IMG/VR virus record: IMGVR_UViG_3300017732_000060
Coordinates: 1 to 24,965 of that record
DNA: 24,965 bases
Source of the DNA: a virus
Direction: 5' to 3' (one strand)
The first letter of the stretch is position 1. The number at the start of each line of letters is the position of its first letter. The notes under the pieces are model-generated. The model was not told where the DNA came from. It ran no database searches and worked only from the letters and a program-made list of their open reading frames with translations. Position numbers and translations under genes: made by a program. Shown in pieces: positions 11,868 to 20,140 of the stretch.

Positions 11868-12518
11868 ATGAAAGTAGAGGTTTATATTCCTGATACTCTA
11901 AGCGAGATCACATTAGACAAATACCAAAGGTATCTAAAGATACAAGAGGAGAACACAGACGAGAACTTCTTAGCTATTAAATTGATAGAAATATTTTGTG
12001 GACTAAGAGGCGATACAATAATGTCTATGAAAGCTAAAAGCATCAAAGATATAACACTTATACTTACAGAGATGTTTAATGAGAAACCTCAGCTTGTAAA
12101 AGAGTTTAAACTAAATGGTAAGACTTATGGCTTTATACCTAAGTTAGAAGATATGAGTTTTGGAGAGTACATTGACTTAGATACCTACATAGGAGATATG
12201 GACAACATACACAGAGCTATGAATGTTTTATATAGACCTATCAAACAAAAGTATCAAGACAAATATTTAATAGAGGACTATACAGGAGATGATCCTGAGA
12301 AGATGAAACAAATGCCAATGGATGCTGTATTAAGTTCCATACTTTTTTTTTACAATTTAGGGATGGACTTGTCGAAAACTATGCTGAACTCTTTGGAGGA
12401 CAACAAGGAAATCAACTTAGCTCAGTATCTAACTTCGGAAGAAAATGGGGATGGTATCAATCACTTTTCGGACTCTCTCAGGGAGATATTAGAAGATTTG
12501 AGGATATCACTAAACTAA
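11868..12518 (+). CDS. tail assembly chaperone, frame-0 product (lambda gpG-like)
   Basis: This is a 216-aa protein. The N-terminal part (MKVEVYIPDTLSEITLDKYQ) resembles the domain found at the start of Bacteroidota tail assembly chaperones, followed by helical regions. The end of the shared part reads AVLSSILFFYNLGMDLSK. Residues 159-161 are encoded by CTT TTT TTT, part of a run of nine T (12343-12351) on which ribosomes can slip back one base. Frame 0 continues 55 residues past the slip site to TAA 12516-12518. In siphoviruses the G and GT proteins coat the tape measure during tail assembly; here the tape measure gene lies 4.9 kb downstream. Start ATG 11868 is five bases after ACGTTATA. Identity is inferred mostly from the frameshift layout and position. 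Confidence 0.7.
   Translation: MKVEVYIPDTLSEITLDKYQRYLKIQEENTDENFLAIKLIEIFCGLRGDTIMSMKAKSIKDITLILTEMFNEKPQLVKEFKLNGKTYGFIPKLEDMSFGEYIDLDTYIGDMDNIHRAMNVLYRPIKQKYQDKYLIEDYTGDDPEKMKQMPMDAVLSSILFFYNLGMDLSKTMLNSLEDNKEINLAQYLTSEENGDGINHFSDSLREILEDLRISLN
12344..12350 (+). other. slippery site T_TTT_TTT for programmed -1 frameshift
   Basis: In frame 0 the codons are TTT (12345-12347) and TTT (12348-12350), preceded by a T, so both tRNAs can re-pair one base back. The -1 frame then reads TTA CAA TTT and stays open to 12607. Nine T in all lie at 12343-12351. A single missing T in the assembled sequence would give the same reading, so raw reads should be checked. Confidence 0.7.
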
Positions 12519-12607
12519 ACATACACACCTGTCTTTACGCTTTAAGTTTTATGAAAGAGAAAGCAGAGGTAGAATCAAAGAATATAAAAAGTAAATTCAA
12601 TAGATGA
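12350..12607 (+). CDS. -1 frame extension of the tail assembly chaperone (T part of a GT-like fusion)
   Basis: After slippage at 12344-12350 the -1 frame encodes 85 residues: LQFRDGLVENYAELFGGQ, then a well-formed segment (FGRKWGWYQSLFGLSQGDI, RRFEDITKLNIHTCLYALSF, MKEKAEVESKNIKS). The stop TGA 12605-12607 overlaps the next ATG 12604 (ATGA), the same coupling used throughout this phage, and without this ORF 12519-12603 would be empty. The fusion would be 246 aa. 168 bases are read in both frames, long for this kind of gene pair. The WGWYQSL and HTCLYALSF pattern recalls T-domain sequences of Bacteroidota tail chaperones. There is no independent start codon before residue 68, which argues for translation by frameshifting. 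Confidence 0.72.
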   Translation, partial: LQFRDGLVENYAELFGGQQGNQLSSVSNFGRKWGWYQSLFGLSQGDIRRFEDITKLNIHTCLYALSFMKEKAEVESKNIKSKFNR

Positions 12608-13077
12608 GCAATCAAGGAGTAAGAGGCTATTACCAAATCACACAAACTATAAAGACTAATCTGTTAGCAGATGAGAATGTCAATACTGTAACAACAGGCG
12701 ATATATTTGACATAGACCTATCTAAACAAACAATCTTTCCTTTAAGTCATATAATAGTAAACAACGTAACCATACAAGAACAAGTCCTCAACTTTAACAT
12801 AACAGTAATGTCTATGGATATCGTAGATCAATCTAAAGAAGAAACAACAGACGTGTTTGTAGGCAACAACAACGAACAAGATATTTTAAACACACAATTA
12901 GCTGTAGCAAATAAATTAGTAGGGCTATTAAGCAAAGGAGATTTATATAGAGATAAATACCAAATGGATGGAGATGCTTCTTGTGAGTTCTTCTATGAAA
13001 GGTTTGAAAATCAAATGGCAGGTGTAGCTTGTACGTTTAATGTATTAATAAGTAATGACATTAATGTATGCAGTTAA
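12604..13077 (+). CDS. putative tail terminator/completion protein
   Basis: This is a 157-aa protein beginning MSNQGVRGYYQITQTIKTNL. It has a small alpha/beta layout: GDIFDIDLSKQTIFPLSHI (32-50), strands VNNVTIQEQVLNFNITVMSMDIVD, a helix NTQLAVANKLVGLLSKGDLY and a final strand VACTFNVLIS. This order (N-terminal helix, strands with IFPLxHI, helix LxxxxNxLxxLL) resembles tail terminator proteins that cap the tail tube. It also matches a conserved hypothetical family I associate with flavobacterial phages. It overlaps the chaperone extension (ATGA) and the next gene by ten bases. The assignment rests on fold impression and position. Confidence 0.5.
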   Translation: MSNQGVRGYYQITQTIKTNLLADENVNTVTTGDIFDIDLSKQTIFPLSHIIVNNVTIQEQVLNFNITVMSMDIVDQSKEETTDVFVGNNNEQDILNTQLAVANKLVGLLSKGDLYRDKYQMDGDASCEFFYERFENQMAGVACTFNVLISNDINVCS

Positions 13078-13580
13078 AAAAAGTAAAAAGAGAATTAAAC
13101 AGATTTGCTAAGTATGTTATACAACAAGCAAGAACTAATCTTACAAGAAAGAAAAAAAACTCTACTAAGAAATTGTATGACAGTTTACAATATAGTTTAA
13201 ATGAAACTCCTGATGCTACTACATTAGCTTTCTTTATGGAGGACTATGGATGGTATCAAGACAAAGGTGTAAGTGGTAAAAAAAGAAAGTTTGCTACCCC
13301 ATTTAGTTTTAAATCAAAGATGCCTCCTGCCTCTGCTTTTAGTCAATGGGTAATTAGAAAAGGAATTAAAGGAATAAGAAACAAACAAGGAAAATTTGTT
13401 AAACGTAAAAGTTTGCAATTTATGATGGCAAGAAGCGTGTTTTATTATGGTATTAAACCAAGTATGTTTTTTACTAAACCTTTTGAAAGAGCCTATGACA
13501 AGCTAAAGTTTGATTTACCAAAAAAATTAGCAGAAGATACAGACAAGAATTTTGAATTTTTATTTAACGTAGAAGACTAA
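13068..13580 (+). CDS. HK97 gp10-like head-tail/tail completion protein (putative)
   Basis: This is a 170-aa basic protein. The opening helix (VKRELNRFAKYVIQQARTNL) followed by LYDSLQYSL, FFMEDYGWYQDKGVSGKKR and a C-terminal helix (PFERAYDKLKFDLPKKLAED) match the order of the HK97 gp10/minor tail completion type. In that type an ARxNLTR-like segment and a YGxxQDxG motif precede a long helix ending in a P-F-xx-A turn. The central stretch is very Lys/Arg-rich (GIRNKQGKFVKRKS), possibly for contact with DNA or with an acidic tube. It lies between the terminator-like and tail-tip genes, with 10- and 1-base overlaps. Family call is moderate. Confidence 0.55.
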   Translation: MQLKKVKRELNRFAKYVIQQARTNLTRKKKNSTKKLYDSLQYSLNETPDATTLAFFMEDYGWYQDKGVSGKKRKFATPFSFKSKMPPASAFSQWVIRKGIKGIRNKQGKFVKRKSLQFMMARSVFYYGIKPSMFFTKPFERAYDKLKFDLPKKLAEDTDKNFEFLFNVED

Positions 13581-14539
13581 TGGCAAACATATTATTAAGA
13601 AGTCCGTACTTTGTAACGATTACAACAGCATCGCATTTATCAGCTAAGATGCAACTTACAATAGATGGTACACTTAGATACACAATACTAAAGAACGCAA
13701 CAAGCAATAGAACACTGTTTGAGATAGCAACTCTTGCTAAAGACTATTACACAGAAAGTTATGGAGGTAGTACAGGATCAACTTTTGATACAGTAGCAAT
13801 ATCTTATGTTATTACAACATATACAGGGTTAAACGGAACAGGTACAGGCACAGCTCAAAGTGCAGTAACACACACAGGTTTTTACGGATATTCTTTTTTT
13901 GCTAATGGTAAATCAGCTAATGAAATAGACCCTGATGATTACGAACTTACAAACACAGGAGAAACAAGAATAATATACCTACCTGAAAATACAGCTTCGT
14001 TTGCTTGGGATATGAACTCAGGAACAAAAGATAAAACAACAATAAGCACCTCAGCAACAAGCGTTACCTCAGCATCAGGTCAATACACTTGGACAATAAA
14101 AAGGATATGTAATCCTAAATACGGTTTTGTTCAAATGAGGTTTATAAACAGAAATGGTGCGCCACAAGACTTTCATTTCTTTTTAAAGTCAGTAGAAAGC
14201 GTAAACACTAAAAGCGAAACATTCAAACGTAATATATTCGATTTTGCAACATCTGAATATGACCCTAAAAAACATCAGAACACAGTATTTAACAAATCAG
14301 GTAAAAGAAGATACATATTAAACACAGAATATTTAGTTGAGGATTATAATGCTGTTATTGAGGATATATTATTAAGCGAATATGTATGGATTAAATACAC
14401 ATCATCAGAGGGTAGTAGAACAAGGCCTGTTATTGTTAACACAAGTTCTCTTACTAAAAAGACATCTGTAAACGATAAGTTAGTTCAATACACATTAGAA
14501 GTAGAAGAAGCAAATGATATTATTGATAATGTAGTATGA
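13580..14539 (+). CDS. putative tail-tip or tail fibre-like structural protein
   Basis: This is a 319-aa Ser/Thr/Gly/Tyr-rich, beta-rich protein without hydrophobic segments. The N-terminal part (MANILLRSPYFVTITTASHL) and the middle (TGLNGTGTGTAQSAVTHTGF) look like virion surface proteins. The C-terminal third (SETFKRNIFDFATSEYDPKK, then NKSGKRRYILNTEYLVEDYN) resembles domains found in Bacteroidota phage baseplate/distal-tail proteins, with charged strands and an EDYN helix. No enzyme motif is visible. Position, between completion proteins and the 692-aa tail protein, suggests a distal tail component, perhaps with host contact. Start: ATG in a TAATG overlap. It ends in an ATGA overlap. Confidence 0.55.
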   Translation: MANILLRSPYFVTITTASHLSAKMQLTIDGTLRYTILKNATSNRTLFEIATLAKDYYTESYGGSTGSTFDTVAISYVITTYTGLNGTGTGTAQSAVTHTGFYGYSFFANGKSANEIDPDDYELTNTGETRIIYLPENTASFAWDMNSGTKDKTTISTSATSVTSASGQYTWTIKRICNPKYGFVQMRFINRNGAPQDFHFFLKSVESVNTKSETFKRNIFDFATSEYDPKKHQNTVFNKSGKRRYILNTEYLVEDYNAVIEDILLSEYVWIKYTSSEGSRTRPVIVNTSSLTKKTSVNDKLVQYTLEVEEANDIIDNVV

Positions 14540-16614
14540 AGCGTGAGTTACAATTATATATACAAGATACAAGAGTTGATTTATTTAAAGACGAAACAGT
14601 TAGTCTTACAGATACAATCCAAAATGTCCGTGATATTGCTAAAATCTTCACAACTTTTACAAAGACTTTTACGCTTCCTGCATCACAGGTAAACAACAAA
14701 CTATTTAAGCATTACTACAACTTTGACATATTAGATACAACTTTAACTAAAAGTGCTTTTGATGCTCGTGTAAAAGTATCAGCAAGAATTGAGCTTAACC
14801 TTGTTCCTTTCAAAGATGGTAAAATAAAGTTAGAGGGTGTTGATATGAAAAACAATCAACCCTATGCTTATAGAGTTACATTCTTTGGCAATACAGTTGA
14901 TCTTAAAGACATAATAGGAGAGGATAAACTAAACGTGCTTTCGTCTCTTGATTCTTTAAAAAAAGACTTTAATGCGAGTAATATAAAAACATACTTAGAA
15001 ACAAATCCTGCAAGTAGTGATATTATAGTGCCACTTATAACACACACTCAAAGATTGTTTTATAATAGCAGTAGTTCAGCACACACAGACGACACAGGAA
15101 ACTTATATTATCATACAGGTAGTAGCCACGATCACGGAGTAAGATGGGATAACTTAAAATACGCTATAAGAGTACACAACATCATAGAAGCTATTGAAAC
15201 GAAATACGGATTAACATTCTCAAGTGATTTTTTTACAGAGACAAGCAACGATCAATACTCTAAGTTGTTTATGTGGTTACACAGAAAAAAAGGTGTTGTA
15301 GAAACAGGAGGTCAAATAGCTAACTTTCCAAGTATTGTAGATGGGTGGAGTACAGGTGTAGGAACATCAAGCTATACTCAAATGGTAACGACTACAACCC
15401 TCAGACTAACTGAGGATGCAGAAACATTTGGAACTGCTTTTACTTTATTATTGTTGAATCCTACAGGTACTTATGATATACTTATAGAAAAAGACGGTGT
15501 TAGTTACTATTCTGAAAACGGTATATCATCAACTAAAACCATAAACTTATTTTCGTTAAATGGTGGGGTTGCACAAGCAGGAGACTATACAGTAACAATT
15601 ACAGTTACCTCATCAGTATCTTTTCAGTCTATAAATTGGTCAATAACTACAAACGAATTTGGAACAGTTATTACAGATCAATTTAATACAGGTAGTTATA
15701 CAGCTTCAGCCACATTCGAGTTTGTAATTACAAGTCAAATGCCTGAAATGAAAGTAATAGACTTTTTATCAGGAATATTTAAAATGTTTAATCTTACAGC
15801 ATTTGTAAACAACTCAGGCACAATAGTAGTTAAAACATTAGATAGTTTTTATACAGGTGGCACATCATACGACATAACAGAATATGTTGATATAGAACAA
15901 GGACAAGTTAACGTAGCTTTACCATTTAAAGAAATAAGTTTTGGCTATGGAGATACAGACAGCTTTTTCTCTGCTATACATAATCAGTTATTTAATAAAG
16001 AGTGGGGTACAGTTGACTATAATGATAACGAGTCTTTAGATGGTGGATTGTATAAAATAGAAATTCCATTTGGACATATGAAGTTTGAAAAACTTATTGA
16101 TATTAATGGCTCAAACGAAACAGATACACAATGGGGTTGGAGTGTAGACGATAATCAAGACTCTTATATAGGTAAGCCTGTTTTATTTTATCCTGTATAT
16201 ACGTCTGTAGGCAGTAAAACTATAAGTTTTGTAGATGTTTTAAATCCTGAAACAGGTGTGTTTTCAAACAATGTAGAGATTACAGGATCAATAAATATGC
16301 CAAGTAATTCTGTAGCATTTGCAACAGCAACAAGCACAGCAAATATAAACTTCTTCAATGAGCTTAACGAGTACGAGCCTACCGAAGATTTTTCAGGCAC
16401 GTTATTTAAAAATTATTATGAGACGTATATAAAAACAGTATTTAACAGCAAGAATCGATTAACAAAAATAAAAGCAAGACTACCTATGAATATACTTTTA
16501 AATTATTCTTTAGCAGATAAATTTAGAATAGAGGGAACAGAATACAGAATAAACAGTATAACAACAAACCTAACAACAGGCGAAGCAGATATAGAACTAT
16601 TAAACGTATTATGA
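14536..16614 (+). CDS. large tail-tip/baseplate hub-like structural protein
   Basis: This 692-aa protein is the largest in the window. The N-terminus (LQLYIQDTRVDLFKDETVSL, then TDTIQNVRDIAKIFTTFTKT and FTLPASQVNNKLFKHYYNFD) is a conserved opening of tail proteins in Bacteroidota phages. A carbohydrate-binding-like beta region follows (about 270-400, with many Thr/Ser and GTYDILIEKDGVSYY), then MKVIDFLSGIFKMFNLTAFV (residues 408-427), typical of phage hub or tail-lysin-like domains. The C-terminal barrel ends SLADKFRIEGTEYRINSITT, as in gp27-like hub proteins. It is likely the central tail-tip protein. No peptidase motif was recognised. It is coupled to both neighbours by ATGA overlaps. Confidence 0.62.
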   Translation: MKRELQLYIQDTRVDLFKDETVSLTDTIQNVRDIAKIFTTFTKTFTLPASQVNNKLFKHYYNFDILDTTLTKSAFDARVKVSARIELNLVPFKDGKIKLEGVDMKNNQPYAYRVTFFGNTVDLKDIIGEDKLNVLSSLDSLKKDFNASNIKTYLETNPASSDIIVPLITHTQRLFYNSSSSAHTDDTGNLYYHTGSSHDHGVRWDNLKYAIRVHNIIEAIETKYGLTFSSDFFTETSNDQYSKLFMWLHRKKGVVETGGQIANFPSIVDGWSTGVGTSSYTQMVTTTTLRLTEDAETFGTAFTLLLLNPTGTYDILIEKDGVSYYSENGISSTKTINLFSLNGGVAQAGDYTVTITVTSSVSFQSINWSITTNEFGTVITDQFNTGSYTASATFEFVITSQMPEMKVIDFLSGIFKMFNLTAFVNNSGTIVVKTLDSFYTGGTSYDITEYVDIEQGQVNVALPFKEISFGYGDTDSFFSAIHNQLFNKEWGTVDYNDNESLDGGLYKIEIPFGHMKFEKLIDINGSNETDTQWGWSVDDNQDSYIGKPVLFYPVYTSVGSKTISFVDVLNPETGVFSNNVEITGSINMPSNSVAFATATSTANINFFNELNEYEPTEDFSGTLFKNYYETYIKTVFNSKNRLTKIKARLPMNILLNYSLADKFRIEGTEYRINSITTNLTTGEADIELLNVL

Positions 16615-16748
16615 TAAAAAACATATTAGAGATGCTACCCTATGTAAAGGGAGGATCAGAACTTATAGATATAGCAAAGGGTAAATACAAATACCCTGAA
16701 TCATTTAAGGAAACATTTAAAACTATAAAGGAATGGCACAAAAATTAA
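16611..16748 (+). CDS. small protein (45 aa) before the tape measure
   Basis: A 45-codon ORF starts with ATGA overlapping the previous stop and ends 16 bases inside the tape measure gene. The product (MIKNILEMLPYVKGGSELID, then IAKGKYKYPESFKETFKTIK) is amphipathic and helical with a basic end. Overlap at both ends argues that it is translated. It may be a small tail component or a chaperone; function is unknown. Confidence 0.62.
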   Translation: MIKNILEMLPYVKGGSELIDIAKGKYKYPESFKETFKTIKEWHKN

Positions 16749-18298
16749 TAATGGAGTTAGAAACTCGGACTGACAAGGCTGAGAAAAATATAAACACCAT
16801 AAATAAAGACATAGAAACGCTTAACAAAAACGTAAAAAAAACAGAAAAGGGTTTTGAGGGTGTAGAGAAAGCAACTAAAGACACAGCTAAAGGTGTTCGT
16901 AAAATAGGCACAACTTTAAAAGCTATAGGTATTGGTCTTTTACTTGCAGCATTTACAAAACTAAAAGAAGTGTTTGAAGAAAATCAAAAAGTAGCAGATG
17001 CTTTTAACACAACTTTTAATTTCTTGTCTATTGCGTTTAATGACTTCTTTAATTTTTTAGATGCTAACATAGGAACGGTTGTAAGCTACTTTAAAAGTAT
17101 ATTTGAAGACCCTGTTGAATCTGTTAAAAACTTTGGACAAGCAATATTAGACAATCTTATAGAAAGATTTAATTCTTTTAATAAAACTTTAGCTTTAGTT
17201 TCAAGTTCTGTAATGAAAGTTTTTAAAGGAGATTTTGCAGGTGCTTTAGAAGATGTAAAAAGCGCAGGTAAAGAAGTGGTAGATGTTTTTACAGGGGTAG
17301 ACGATTCATTTAATAAAATAGCTGAAGTTGCACCTAAATTAGTTAAAGGTATTACTGATTACGCTAAATCTTCATTTGAGTCTGCAAAAGCACAAACAGA
17401 AGCTAACAAGGCAGCAGAAATAGCAGTAGCAAGAAACAGAGTAATATTAGAACAAAAAGATAGAGAAGCTGAATTACTTAGACAAATAAGAGATGATGAT
17501 TTAAAAACAATAGATGAGAGAATAGAGGCAAACAATAAGTTAGGCGAAGTATTAAAAGAACAAGAAAAACTTATGTTAGCTAATGCAGATGCTTTAATTC
17601 TTGCAGCAGAATTACAACTAAAAAAGAATAACAACGATGCAAACCAAATAGCACTCTTAGAGGCTAAGGCAGAAAAAGAAGCTGTACTTGCACAAATAAC
17701 AGGTTTTAGATCAGAACAGTTAGCAAACCAAAACGCTTTATTGAGAGAAAACATAGAAGTTGAAGAAGAAGTTGCTGAATCTAAATTAAGAATACAAGAG
17801 ATGGCTGCCGATACAGCTATGAGGGGTTTTCAATTACTTGGTAAAATGGCAGGTAAAAATAGAGCCTTACAAGCAGCAGCAATCATTGGAGAAAATGCAG
17901 CAGGTATTGCAAAACAAATAATACAAACAAAAGCAGCAAACACCGCAGTAACAGCAAAATATGCACTATTGCCCGGAGGGTTAGCATTAGCAAAAGCAGA
18001 AAAGACACTAAATAATATATCTTTAGGTATCGGTATTGCAGGGTCAGTATTAGCAACCTCTACAGCGTTAAAAGCATTAAAAGCAGGAGGTAGTGTATCT
18101 AAGCCAAGTATATCAACAGCAGAGCCAACACCACAAGAACCTGCATTCAATATAGTAGGTCAAAGTACAACAGACCAATTAGCAGATGTTATAGCAGGTC
18201 AAACAGGACAGCCTGTAAGAGCTTTTGTAGTTTCTAATGATGTAAGCACAGCACAAGAACTTGATAGAAATATTATACAAGGAGCAAGTATAGGATAA
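16733..18298 (+). CDS. tail tape measure-like protein
   Basis: This is a 521-aa, mostly helical protein. The first 60 residues form a coiled coil (TDKAEKNINTINKDIETLNK and on). Next is a hydrophobic helix near 62-75 (AIGIGLLLAAF), then long Ala-, Glu- and Lys-rich helices (about 215-360). Another Ala/Gly-rich hydrophobic stretch lies around 385-450, of the sort that may insert into membrane at DNA entry. The tail of the protein is polar (AEPTPQEPAFNIVGQS). These features fit a tape measure. The length is short (roughly 80 nm of tail at about 1.5 angstrom per residue, a rule-of-thumb estimate). Position after the tip proteins, instead of before them, is unusual. It is the last gene of the tail unit. 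Confidence 0.68.
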   Translation: MAQKLIMELETRTDKAEKNINTINKDIETLNKNVKKTEKGFEGVEKATKDTAKGVRKIGTTLKAIGIGLLLAAFTKLKEVFEENQKVADAFNTTFNFLSIAFNDFFNFLDANIGTVVSYFKSIFEDPVESVKNFGQAILDNLIERFNSFNKTLALVSSSVMKVFKGDFAGALEDVKSAGKEVVDVFTGVDDSFNKIAEVAPKLVKGITDYAKSSFESAKAQTEANKAAEIAVARNRVILEQKDREAELLRQIRDDDLKTIDERIEANNKLGEVLKEQEKLMLANADALILAAELQLKKNNNDANQIALLEAKAEKEAVLAQITGFRSEQLANQNALLRENIEVEEEVAESKLRIQEMAADTAMRGFQLLGKMAGKNRALQAAAIIGENAAGIAKQIIQTKAANTAVTAKYALLPGGLALAKAEKTLNNISLGIGIAGSVLATSTALKALKAGGSVSKPSISTAEPTPQEPAFNIVGQSTTDQLADVIAGQTGQPVRAFVVSNDVSTAQELDRNIIQGASIG

Positions 18299-18316
18299 AC
18301 AAAAAAATAATTTAAT

Positions 18317-18329
18317 ACGTTATACATAT
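18317..18329 (+). promoter_or_regulatory. late promoter motif ACGTTATA-N5-ATG before the head block
   Basis: ACGTTATA lies at 18317-18324 and five bases (CATAT) before ATG 18330, in the 31-base gap after the tape measure gene. The upstream sequence is A/T only (AAAAAAATAATTTAAT). There is no terminator between. Confidence 0.6.
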
Positions 18330-19523
18330 ATGAGAATAGTTGAATTGATATTAGGCGATGATGAGTTTACAGGTATTGAGGCTATTTCAGTAGTTGAGAA
18401 TCCTGCAATCGAAGAAGATTTTATAGCACTTAAAAACGAAGAAATAAAGTTAGCAGAGGTTAACAACGAAAAGCGTATTTTAATGGGTGCATTATTAATT
18501 CCTAACAAGCCAATCTATCGTAGAAAAGGCGAAGAAGAATATTACATATATTTCTCTAAAAAGACTGTAGAAAAAGCATCACAGCTTTATTTAATGAATG
18601 GCAATCAGTCTAAAGCAACACTCGAACACCAATACACAATAAACGGACTAACTTTAGTAGAATCTTGGTTAGTAGAAGATGAGGTACACGACAAATCAAG
18701 AAAGTATGGTTTAAATGTTCCTGTAGGTACTTGGATGGGTGCAGTAAAAGTAAACAACAACCAAATATGGGATGAGTTTGTGAAAACAGGTAAAGTTAAA
18801 GGCTTTAGTATTGAGGGTTACTTTGCAGACAAGATGGAAAGACCTAAAGAGCCTGTAAATGACTTTTCTGACTTAGAAGAAGCAGAAGCAAGTGAGATGC
18901 TGTCTTATATAAGATCAATAGTCAAAGAGGACAAGCGTTTAAAGGGTGGTAAGAGGAGAGAACTCGAATCATATAGCGATTACCCTGACGGAGTTAAAAA
19001 CAACGCTAAGAAAGGCTTAGAGCTAAACAAAAAAGTAAACAATAAATGCGCTACACAAGTAGGAAAAGTAAGAGCTACACAATTAGCACAAGGAAAACCA
19101 ATCTCAAAAGAAACTATTAAGAGAATGTACTCTTATTTAAGTAGAGCAGAAGAATATTACGATGAGGGAGATTCTAAAGCCTGTGGTACTATTTCTTTTT
19201 TACTATGGGGTGGTTTAGCAGGTAAGAGATGGTCAGAAAGTAAACTTAAAGAATTAGGAGAAATAGACTTAGCTTCTATGGTAGTCAACGAAGATTTTGC
19301 GATCATAGATGATAGATTAGCATACGCTACAGAAGAAAAAGCATTAGAAGCTGCAAAGAATATAGGTTGTGATAAATACCACACACACGACTTTGAGGGT
19401 AAAACTTGGTATATGCCTTGTGAGGAGCATAATTTAAAAGCACCTTGTCAAGCAGGATATGAGCAATACGGAATGAAAATGAAAAATGGAAGATTAGTAC
19501 CTAATTGTATTCCCATTAAGTAA
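18330..19523 (+). CDS. XkdF-like prohead protease fused to two extra domains
   Basis: This is a 397-aa protein. Domain 1 (1-170) is the XkdF-like/S78-related protease: AISVVENPAIEEDFIALK, RILMGALLIPNKPIYR (49-64), LEHQYTI with His100, and KGFSIEGYF with Ser160, a likely His/Ser pair for capsid maturation. Domain 2 (about 215-312) reads SDYPDGVKNNAKKGLELNKK, NNKCATQVGKVRATQLA, YSYLSRAEEYYDEGDSKACG and WGGLAGKRWSESKLKEL, a module I know from Bacteroidota phage head proteins but whose role is undefined. Domain 3 (about 330-397) has five Cys (CDKYHTHDFEGKTWYMPC and on to the end). It is the first gene of the head unit, five bases after an ACGTTATA motif. Confidence 0.78.
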   Translation: MRIVELILGDDEFTGIEAISVVENPAIEEDFIALKNEEIKLAEVNNEKRILMGALLIPNKPIYRRKGEEEYYIYFSKKTVEKASQLYLMNGNQSKATLEHQYTINGLTLVESWLVEDEVHDKSRKYGLNVPVGTWMGAVKVNNNQIWDEFVKTGKVKGFSIEGYFADKMERPKEPVNDFSDLEEAEASEMLSYIRSIVKEDKRLKGGKRRELESYSDYPDGVKNNAKKGLELNKKVNNKCATQVGKVRATQLAQGKPISKETIKRMYSYLSRAEEYYDEGDSKACGTISFLLWGGLAGKRWSESKLKELGEIDLASMVVNEDFAIIDDRLAYATEEKALEAAKNIGCDKYHTHDFEGKTWYMPCEEHNLKAPCQAGYEQYGMKMKNGRLVPNCIPIK

Positions 19524-19642
19524 TGCCAAGAAAAGTAGTAAGTGTATATATAAAACCTAAACGTAAATCACATCCACACAGCAAAAATGCGAGTGTAGGA
19601 CAAAATAAATATAAAAAACCTTATAAAGGTCAAGGCAGATGA
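19523..19642 (+). CDS. small basic phage protein (39 aa)
   Basis: A 39-codon ORF starts in a TAATG overlap with the protease stop and ends with a four-base overlap to the next ORF. The product (MPRKVVSVYIKPKRKSHPHS, then KNASVGQNKYKKPYKGQGR) is highly basic and ends in the KKPYKGQGR pattern. That pattern recurs in short proteins of Bacteroidota phages next to head genes. It may bind DNA or the acidic scaffold; no function is known. Confidence 0.7.
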   Translation: MPRKVVSVYIKPKRKSHPHSKNASVGQNKYKKPYKGQGR

Positions 19643-19770
19643 AAAAATTTGAAACACCAAGTAAGACAAGTCCAAGAGGAGGACGTAGAGGTTGTTTATG
19701 TAAAGATGAAACCTATTCAGTAAAGTGCTGTAAGGGTAATATAATAAATCAAGGAATCGGTAAAATATAA
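19639..19770 (+). CDS. small cysteine-rich phage protein (43 aa)
   Basis: A 43-codon ORF starts in an ATGA overlap. The product has a basic start (MKKFETPSKTSPRGGRRG) followed by CLCKDETYSVKCCKG and INQGIGKI. The C-x-C-(x)n-C-C-x-G plus QGIG pattern is one I associate with small proteins in Bacteroidota phage head modules. Four closely spaced Cys could bind zinc. It ends three bases before the next start. Confidence 0.72.
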   Translation: MKKFETPSKTSPRGGRRGCLCKDETYSVKCCKGNIINQGIGKI

Positions 19771-19773
19771 GTT

Positions 19774-20100
19774 ATGAGTAAAAAAGCAATGGCTAAGATA
19801 GTCGAAATAAACAAACAAGAATTATCTACAGAAAAAGTAGAGTTAGCTTTAGTTGATGATTTGAAAGATTCAATACTGCGAGGAAGAAACATTGAAAAAA
19901 ATATAAAAAGTGTTTTATCAGGATATAATGGATTGTTAAGAGCAGCACGTAATTTTAAAGCTGATTATGCTACATTAATAAAACAAGCTAAAGAATTAGG
20001 AATTGATCCACCTGCACAATTAAAAGGACTTGAAGATATAGCAGATGGTTTTGAAAAAAAAGGACAAGCAATAAAAAGAGCATACGATCTATTTAGATAA
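19774..20100 (+). CDS. hypothetical helical protein (108 aa)
   Basis: This is a 108-aa, nearly all-helical protein with a helix-rich N-terminus (KIVEINKQELSTEKVELALV), a second part SGYNGLLRAARNFKADYATL and a coiled-coil-like end (GFEKKGQAIKRAYDLF). The IDPPAQLKGLED turn divides two helical hairpins. It lies between Cys-rich and scaffold genes, with only three bases before its ATG. No family recognised; a capsid assembly or decoration role is suggested only by position. Confidence 0.65.
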   Translation: MSKKAMAKIVEINKQELSTEKVELALVDDLKDSILRGRNIEKNIKSVLSGYNGLLRAARNFKADYATLIKQAKELGIDPPAQLKGLEDIADGFEKKGQAIKRAYDLFR

Positions 20101-20127
20101 TATAAAAATGCAAATATAAATTTTAAC

Positions 20128-20140
20128 ACGTTATAGTAAT
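20128..20140 (+). promoter_or_regulatory. late promoter motif ACGTTATA-N5-ATG before scaffold and capsid
   Basis: ACGTTATA lies at 20128-20135 and five bases (GTAAT) before ATG 20141. It would supply the scaffold and major capsid genes with their own strong late start, in addition to read-through from 18317. Confidence 0.6.

Noticed and set aside
15399-15415. Perfect inverted repeat CCTCAG-ACTAA-CTGAGG
   Set aside because: It lies inside the 692-aa tail gene, has no T tract and is explained by coding sequence.
16604-16612. ACGTATTATG before the 45-aa ORF as a sixth late motif
   Set aside because: The core is broken (ACGTATTA, not ACGTTATA), it is inside the coding end of the preceding gene, and the spacing differs.
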